Shown: piece by piece, positions 59,701 to 64,000 of the stretch | How the letters are laid out: the number at the start of each line of letters is the position of its first letter | How positions within the stretch are numbered: position 1 is the first letter of the stretch | From: Luteitalea sp. TBR-22 | Lineage (GTDB): Bacteria; Acidobacteriota; Vicinamibacteria; Vicinamibacterales; Vicinamibacteraceae | Direction: 5' to 3' | Assembly (NCBI RefSeq): GCF_016865485.1 | Contig: NZ_AP024452.1 | Span: 6,160,501 to 6,224,500, forward strand | Length of the DNA: 64,000 nucleotides | Program-made: the position numbers and the translations under genes | The notes under the pieces: model-generated | What the model was told of the DNA's origin: nothing | Seen by the model: only the letters and a program-made list of their open reading frames with translations | Databases searched by the model: none

Positions 59701-62700
59701 GTGGCCAGCGAGGTCAACTCGCCGAGCAGGCGCAGGCCGTCCGAGGGCCGGCCCCGCTCGACGAGATCGATGGCCAGCGCGACAGCGCGCGGCGGCACGA
59801 GGGCCTGTCCGGCCGACTCCACCGGCGCCACGTCGTCGGGCCGGACCTGATCGTGGACGGGGCGTGCGCCGCGAGCCGTGTCGTCGCCCAGGACGCTCTC
59901 GCTGCCGGACGACACGCGCGTCGACGCGGCGAGCCGAAGCCGCAGGGCCTCGATCCGGTTGAGGGCGGTCGCGCTGCGCACCGGCGGGATCGTGGAGAAG
60001 CGCGCCAGCGTGTCCTCCACCGGCTCCAGCCCCGACAGGCCGCGGAGCGACTCGAGCACGACCCACGACGCGGCGTCGAGCCCGGCAGGCCACTGCAGGC
60101 ACGGCGGCAGTTCGCGGTCGTGCGACGCGGTGATGGTGGCAAGCGCCTCGGCCAGGCGCTTGTGGGCCACGTCGGCATCCTGTCTCCGGGCGGCGAGGCG
60201 CCCGACGCAGGTGAGCGCCAGCGCGCGCGACGGCGCGTGCCCGACGCCGACCAGGGCCGCCGCGACGCGCTCCAGCATCGGCTCGGCAGGAGCGAACGGA
60301 TCGCCGCGGCGGTCGAGGCTGTCGGCGCAGCTCATGAGCGCAGCGATCACCGGCGCCAGGTGCGCGGGCGAGGCGAGCGGCTGACCGACGTCGGTCAGGA
60401 CGTTGAACAGGCGCATCGCCCAGCGATCGACCTCGCCCGCGTGGCGCTCCTCGGCGCAGCAGCCGGCGAGCGCCCCGGCCGCGAGGCGGGCGCGCACCGC
60501 TGCACGCTCGGTCGGGTCGTCGAGGGACGACGCGTGATCCCAGGCGCGTGGCCAGAGGTCGGCGGCGGCCGCGGCGCCCTGCGTCCGCATCACGCACTCG
60601 CCGTACGTGGTGAGGCAGGCGGCCCAGACGCCGGGATCGACGGCACGCGAGGCGAGTCCCTCCTCGTCGGCGAGCAGGCGGCCGAGCACGCGCGTGCCCC
60701 AGGCGGCATGTCCGCCGACGACGATGCGCGCGTCGAGGACGCGCCAGGTCGAGAGCATCGCCTGCCGGTCGCCCGGCACCAGCTCGGTGATGGCCTGCAC
60801 GACGGCCTCGTCGGGCACCTCCGACGCGTTCCCCTGCCCGAGCAGGTGTCGCAGCACCGGGAGGACCCGGGCGCGCGCCGCGGCGATCTCGGCCGGCGCC
60901 TCGAGCGCGAAGTAGTGCAACAGCCGCGATCGCAGCTCCTGCTCGACCGCGTAGTAGCCGCCGGCCTGCCTGTCGATCCACTCCTGCGAGCCGAGCTCGC
61001 GCAGCACGGCGTCGGCGACGTCGGGACGGAGGTCGGCGCAGGCGCGCAGCGTCGCCTCGTCGAAGCGACCGAGCAGCGCGACGTGCGGCAGCAGCCGGCG
61101 GACGTCGTTGTTGTGGATCCGGTCGAGGATGCGGATCCGGACGAAGTGGTCGACGGGGTCGTCGAGGATCGCCGCCGGCGTCAGTCCCGGCTGCCGGGCG
61201 ACCCAGGCCGCATACACCGACAGGCTGAACGGGCTGTAGCGCGCGACGGTCGCCTCCGGGGCCAGCCCGAGGGCGGACGACGAGGCGGCGGCGCCACTTC
61301 GCATGAGGATCGGATCGACCAGCGCGGCGGGCACGCCGACCCGTGACAGGTAGGCACGGGCTTCCTCTTCCGAGAAGGCGTGCACCCGCTCCAGCGCCAG
61401 CCACGGACGCGCCGGCAGGCCCGGCCCCACCGTCACGTCGCCGGCGTAGGTGCTCGCGAGCGGACGCCGGCCACAGAACACGACGCGCAGGGCCGGCAGC
61501 CGGGCGTGCAGCCGGGTGAGCAGGTCGAACGTGCGCTCGACGCTCTCGGGCAGTCGCCCGTCGATCCCGAGCCGCGCCAGTTCCTCGCACGTGTCGAGCA
61601 GCAGCACCACCCGCGCGCCGCGCGATCGCGCCAGCTCGGTGCACGCCCACGCGAACACGTCGAGCATGTCGTCGATCTCGGCCTCGGTGGTGCCCTCCGG
61701 GCCGGTGCGCTCGTGCAGCAGGCCGATCTTGCGGAACAGCAGCGAGAACCCCTCGGAGGCGCGGAGTCCCTCGTCCTTGAGGCGCAGTTCCTCGGCCAGG
61801 TGGGCAAACAGCAGGCCGGGCCGGCGCGCCGGGTAGTCCGGATCGATGTGGTCGAAGTCGATCCGTGCCGTGATCGTCGGCGGGATCTCGATGTCGGCCG
61901 GCCGGTGCGCCGCGGTGCCCGACGTCAGCGCCCGCATCAGCATCGTCTTGCCGACGCCGCCGCCACCGAGGTAGTGCAGGGCCCACGCCTCGTCCGGGCC
62001 GGTGAGCAGGTCCCGATACGCCTCGAACAGCGCCGGCCTCGGCAGGTAGTCACGCAGCAGCGCGAGGTCGGTGCGCTGCCGATCGAACAGCGCCAGTTGT
62101 CGCACTGCCCGCTGCTGCAGCAGCGTCGACTCGCCGGGCACCACCTCCGCGACGCGCTGCAGCGCCTCGATCCACAGCCACGCCTCCTCCGGCTTGTTGG
62201 CCGAGAGGGCGCGCTCGACCTCGTGCTCGAAGGCGCCACGGGACATCGGCCCGGGACTGCAGGCCTCGAGGGCCAGCACCGCCCACCGCCACGTCGAGGA
62301 CGGCATGTGCTGGTCGTTGGGCTGCTCGCGCACGCGCTGCGCGATGCGGCCGACCAGCGCCCGCAGGCCGTCGCGGCCGTCCTCGGCGAGCGCCAGCGAG
62401 AGCCAGCGGTTGCGCTCCTGGCGCGGCATCCAGAACTGCAGCCGCGGCGGCAGGAACTGCCCGGTCTCGTCGATGGTCAGCGGCGAGGCCTCCGACTCGA
62501 CCAGCCCCTCGGCGCGCCACGCGTCGAGGCGGGCCTGCTCCTCGCCCTCCACCCAGCCCGGGAAGCCGCAGCGCGAGGCCAGCACCGGCGACCACGCGGG
62601 CACGATGCACAGCCAGCGCGCCACCTCGCCGACCGAGGCTTCCGCCATCCGCAGTTCGGTCTCGACCTCGGCCCTGGCCTCGGCGAGCAGCGCCCGCATG

Positions 62701-62720
62701 CGTGAGAGTTCGGCGGCCAT
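56793..62720 (-). CDS. giant membrane-anchored STAND NTPase with degenerate CHAT-like C-terminus
   Basis: A 1975-residue protein. Residues 1-230 are helical and lack a recognisable EAD. The NTPase core has Walker A GGGGVGKT (252-259), Walker B VVLLLDTCEEL (D376) and a sensor-like LRVVFCGRRPL. A winged-helix-like region and a very long alpha-helical repeat region follow (to about 1330). Then come TM1 (about 1420-1443, WVAIVVAVVFAIMALDTLW), an Ala/Pro-rich loop of about 155 residues, and TM2 (about 1598-1617). The C-terminal 330 residues resemble a CHAT domain, but the catalytic His place reads LVHVVAST (Ser1819) and the Cys place reads ACVLLQPPRR, so it would be inactive. Probable role: sensor and oligomerising switch that recruits the proteases. 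It starts six bases after the CHAT-NTPase stop. Confidence 0.83.
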   Translation of the reverse strand: MAAELSRMRALLAEARAEVETELRMAEASVGEVARWLCIVPAWSPVLASRCGFPGWVEGEEQARLDAWRAEGLVESEASPLTIDETGQFLPPRLQFWMPRQERNRWLSLALAEDGRDGLRALVGRIAQRVREQPNDQHMPSSTWRWAVLALEACSPGPMSRGAFEHEVERALSANKPEEAWLWIEALQRVAEVVPGESTLLQQRAVRQLALFDRQRTDLALLRDYLPRPALFEAYRDLLTGPDEAWALHYLGGGGVGKTMLMRALTSGTAAHRPADIEIPPTITARIDFDHIDPDYPARRPGLLFAHLAEELRLKDEGLRASEGFSLLFRKIGLLHERTGPEGTTEAEIDDMLDVFAWACTELARSRGARVVLLLDTCEELARLGIDGRLPESVERTFDLLTRLHARLPALRVVFCGRRPLASTYAGDVTVGPGLPARPWLALERVHAFSEEEARAYLSRVGVPAALVDPILMRSGAAASSSALGLAPEATVARYSPFSLSVYAAWVARQPGLTPAAILDDPVDHFVRIRILDRIHNNDVRRLLPHVALLGRFDEATLRACADLRPDVADAVLRELGSQEWIDRQAGGYYAVEQELRSRLLHYFALEAPAEIAAARARVLPVLRHLLGQGNASEVPDEAVVQAITELVPGDRQAMLSTWRVLDARIVVGGHAAWGTRVLGRLLADEEGLASRAVDPGVWAACLTTYGECVMRTQGAAAAADLWPRAWDHASSLDDPTERAAVRARLAAGALAGCCAEERHAGEVDRWAMRLFNVLTDVGQPLASPAHLAPVIAALMSCADSLDRRGDPFAPAEPMLERVAAALVGVGHAPSRALALTCVGRLAARRQDADVAHKRLAEALATITASHDRELPPCLQWPAGLDAASWVVLESLRGLSGLEPVEDTLARFSTIPPVRSATALNRIEALRLRLAASTRVSSGSESVLGDDTARGARPVHDQVRPDDVAPVESAGQALVPPRAVALAIDLVERGRPSDGLRLLGELTSLATSARNTVVATAAEAARVDAVTRLRLGEHGRLSRQLGDGLRSLDVEGRERARAFIGDEGGFNPESTAAIALEDEAVSTRGAAHAVWRARRAFTAQERAELARAGASMLAPAVEGEGEWVQACVALDLVECGELSSDATTPHGPRPPASPEDWWSRHPALPAHALRLWVRSSALGVSPGGPTTQLVRRVGVRRAALIALEEGELLALRLPAPALRLLALALTWFEDAGDVFGTWQVQALLALTRVRAGVPREAVDLSGLRAAHDAMTTGAGNRAIADLPAWDVLVSTVSLPLPDSSSAEWTPWLHRLIALHHWVDAGVRPEVLFARPDQVPLELRAWPVVGGDGTTSETVIAPVGGGTGERRAEAAAAPRPPSAERPTGSVARPVSMDLGSGSAPALPPVAAPQAAPVPTPTARIPRLSTLMWVAIVVAVVFAIMALDTLWNTRTVPPAAQSPSSSRGEPIDSWSSGATSAVQGDLAGGASEPTATPATAAPAAAAPAPNAPAIAARPAPEAGAASPSDRYRDRAGQSAQASASPAPAWAPVAPAAPAPSGAPEAVSEPTLAPAPVRPRAGGATYAGPAFPVGRLAPSPSTDASPVWLAVLAAVLLLAAAASWVLIRRQRAAAPAADGGIPIRAWQAAVVLSGGDASFGRAGVIDATVTLHDEAGQVATTAPLRMRRADAYAGLDALRQPPSGTVLSSAVREAAGVDRIDLLLSGRAAWPCWEALLWSGVVDGTRIGPPVVRHVPASRAARALRPAEGRLRVALVADSPSEARQATYAWEASVRAERVALAQASAEQIRAGQSAPGIGLVHVVASTVETPQGLFAEVHGRDALEGESLESLHVDRGTLFDASQLAHVFPEAACVLLQPPRRASLELTPAGREACATARLFGAALAEQGVPIVVVLPPLDGELGAHLVRLLGRRVPALAVGMPFDTFGFVLRARQMIFEHAQKLLPRDAAIELALHVAVYVA

Positions 62721-62726
62721 CGCGCG

Positions 62727-64000
62727 TCAGGGCTCCAGCGCCTGCAGGACCTGCTCGTCGTCGGCCTCGACGATCACGCTGGCCTGGCGGCACGCGCGCA
62801 GGGCGATCCGCAACTGGCCCGCCGTGCTCTTGAGGTGCGAGGGGTAGCCGTCGGCCGTCGCCTCGTGGATCAGGGCGAACCACTCGTCGAGCTCCTGCGG
62901 CGGGACGGCGCGCGCAGGGACCAGCGGTGGCGTCCGCTGCAGCAGGAGGTGGAGGTAGATCGATCGGTCGGTGAGCGCTTCGCGCAACGGGTGCAACTCC
63001 TCGCGGAACGCCCAGTTCGATACCGCGTCGAGCGCGGTGCGCAGCTGCTCGAACGGGCCGGCGTAGTTGGGATCCTTGCGGTAGGTGAAGGCGACGGGAA
63101 TCGGGTCCTGCGGCGTGCCCAGGCCCCCGGCGCGGAGCAGGTCGGCGACGAAGCGGCCCGCCGCGTCGGCGTACCGCTGCACCTCGTCGAGCAGCACCAC
63201 GGCCAGGGGGGTGCCGCTGCCCTGTGCCGGCACGCCGAGGTGCGCCACGATCTCGTCGCGCACGTGCCACAGGTCCTTCTGGATGGCCAGCCGCCAGGCC
63301 TCGGTCTGGTCGAGCAGCCAGGCGGTGCTCACCGCCGGATCGAGCGGCGCGGTCGCGTCACCCTGCTGGCGCTGCACGAGGGCGAGTACCTGCGGCACGG
63401 TCGTAAGCGCGCCGAGCCCGTAGTTCAGGCGCGTCTGCAGCGCCGCGGCCAGCAGCTCGCGGGCGATCGCCGGCACGTCGGTGGGCCGCTCGGGCGATCC
63501 CGACTTGCTGTTGTACGTGCGCAGGATCGGCACGTGACCGGCATGGACGGCCGACACGGCGAGTTCCTCGAGCAGGCGCGTGCCGCCCAGCTGCCGGTCG
63601 GCGTCGAAGGCGCTCATGGAGATCGCGAGCAGCCGACGGGCCGGCGTCGACGCAGGCGAGGTGAGCTGCCGCCACTGATCGAAGAACGCGAAGCGACCGC
63701 AGAACGCCGGTGGGTCGGACTGCCGACGGAACTGGCGGGCCGCCGTCTCCCGGCGTCGCGCCATGTCGAGCTCCGCCGGATCGACGGCCAGTTCGGCAGA
63801 CGCCTCGACGAACACCACCGGCATCGCCCAGTCCACGCTGTCGAGGGGATCGAAGCCGTGGGTGAAGGCGCCCCGTCGCCCTGCGGCAGCCGACCACGTC
63901 GGGTTGCCGCGCAACAGCGACTGGTAGAACTGCCGCGTGAACAACCGGCACGCCAGGTCGGCCACCTTGCCGCCCATGCCGACCACCAGCGCCGGCCCGC
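62727..64000 (-). CDS. CHAT protease fused to an NTPase with broken Walker A (N-terminus outside window)
   Basis: Only about 424 C-terminal residues are visible. They begin with the end of a CHAT domain: GPALVVGMGGKVADLACRLF, TRQFYQSLLRGNP and SVDWAMPVVFVEAS, the usual last strands of CHAT/caspase-fold peptidases. An AAA/STAND-like domain follows. Its Walker A place reads ISMSAFDADRQLGGTRLLEE, with no GxGK, while Walker B is normal (LAVVLLDEVQRYADAAGRF) and a sensor strand PVAFTYRKDP is present. The lost Lys suggests it cannot bind nucleotide by itself. The CHAT catalytic His and Cys lie beyond the window edge and cannot be judged. It is the most upstream visible gene of the operon. Confidence 0.78.
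   Translation of the reverse strand, partial: GPALVVGMGGKVADLACRLFTRQFYQSLLRGNPTWSAAAGRRGAFTHGFDPLDSVDWAMPVVFVEASAELAVDPAELDMARRRETAARQFRRQSDPPAFCGRFAFFDQWRQLTSPASTPARRLLAISMSAFDADRQLGGTRLLEELAVSAVHAGHVPILRTYNSKSGSPERPTDVPAIARELLAAALQTRLNYGLGALTTVPQVLALVQRQQGDATAPLDPAVSTAWLLDQTEAWRLAIQKDLWHVRDEIVAHLGVPAQGSGTPLAVVLLDEVQRYADAAGRFVADLLRAGGLGTPQDPIPVAFTYRKDPNYAGPFEQLRTALDAVSNWAFREELHPLREALTDRSIYLHLLLQRTPPLVPARAVPPQELDEWFALIHEATADGYPSHLKSTAGQLRIALRACRQASVIVEADDEQVLQALEP

Noticed and set aside
56793-62720. EAD domain at the N-terminus of the STAND protein
   Set aside because: The first 230 residues are helical but show none of the EAD1 landmarks seen in the trypsin protein, so I did not call one.
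1-64000. tRNA, rRNA, riboswitch or prophage genes
   Set aside because: I found no cloverleaf, rRNA-like stretch, integrase, transposase or phage structural gene in any intergenic space that I read.

Overview
This 64 kb window is GC-rich and densely coded, and looks chromosomal. The gene mix suggests an Acidobacteriota, most likely class Vicinamibacteria. Pointers are an Oar-type TonB receptor with an N-terminal carboxypeptidase-regulatory-like domain, secreted sulfatases, PEP-CTERM proteins, a Tat-exported DUF1501 gene beside DUF1800, and many intergenic short-tandem-repeat hairpins. This placement is inference from gene content; no rRNA or marker gene is present.

Layout. 1-4626: histidine biosynthesis operon hisD(partial)-hisC-hisB-hisH-hisF-hisA, with overlapping starts and with repeat-derived insertions inside hisC and hisH. 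4.7-8 kb: two paralogous PEP-CTERM proteins around a sulfatase. 8-12 kb: M28 peptidase/membrane protein overlapping a UMF1-type MFS transporter. 12.1-15.6 kb: a permuted ATP-grasp, alpha-E and transglutaminase operon. 15.8-18.7 kb: the DUF1501/DUF1800 pair. 18.8-24.7 kb: PIG-L deacetylase and a TonB receptor. 24.9-32.5 kb: phosphodiester glycosidase, PilT-like ATPase, copper amine oxidase, TrmH-type methyltransferase and a second sulfatase. 32.5-33.6 kb: an HEPN/MNT toxin-antitoxin-like pair. 33.8-52.4 kb: secreted beta-propeller and CARDB proteins, gene remnants, a frameshifted methyltransferase, CehA-type hydrolase plus HupE/UreJ-like protein, two amidohydrolases, an M43 metalloprotease, HDOD protein and purE-purK.

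52.4-64 kb holds the most unusual region: a tightly packed six-gene minus-strand operon cut by the window edge. In transcription order it encodes a CHAT protease joined to an NTPase with a broken Walker A; a 1975-residue membrane-anchored STAND NTPase whose C-terminus looks like an inactive CHAT domain; an unrecognised 353-residue protein; a caspase-like peptidase; an EAD1-trypsin with one membrane segment; and a lipoprotein. Established work on effector-associated domains, CHAT/caspase/trypsin and STAND proteins places such sets among NTP-dependent conflict or cell-suicide systems. This arrangement appears to be a membrane-associated proteolytic cascade whose exact composition I do not recognise.

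A second theme runs through the whole window: intergenic spaces hold small modular repeats. They include GGGAATC/GGGAGTC arrays in opposing arms, GCACCGG arrays, CTCAAGG arrays, AATTTGAAATTGG arms, and GTAG...CTAC-bracketed palindromes. Several lie at convergent 3' ends, where they probably act as terminators. Some sit in frame inside genes (hisC, hisH, the M28 peptidase, the MFS C-terminus) and add residues to the proteins.
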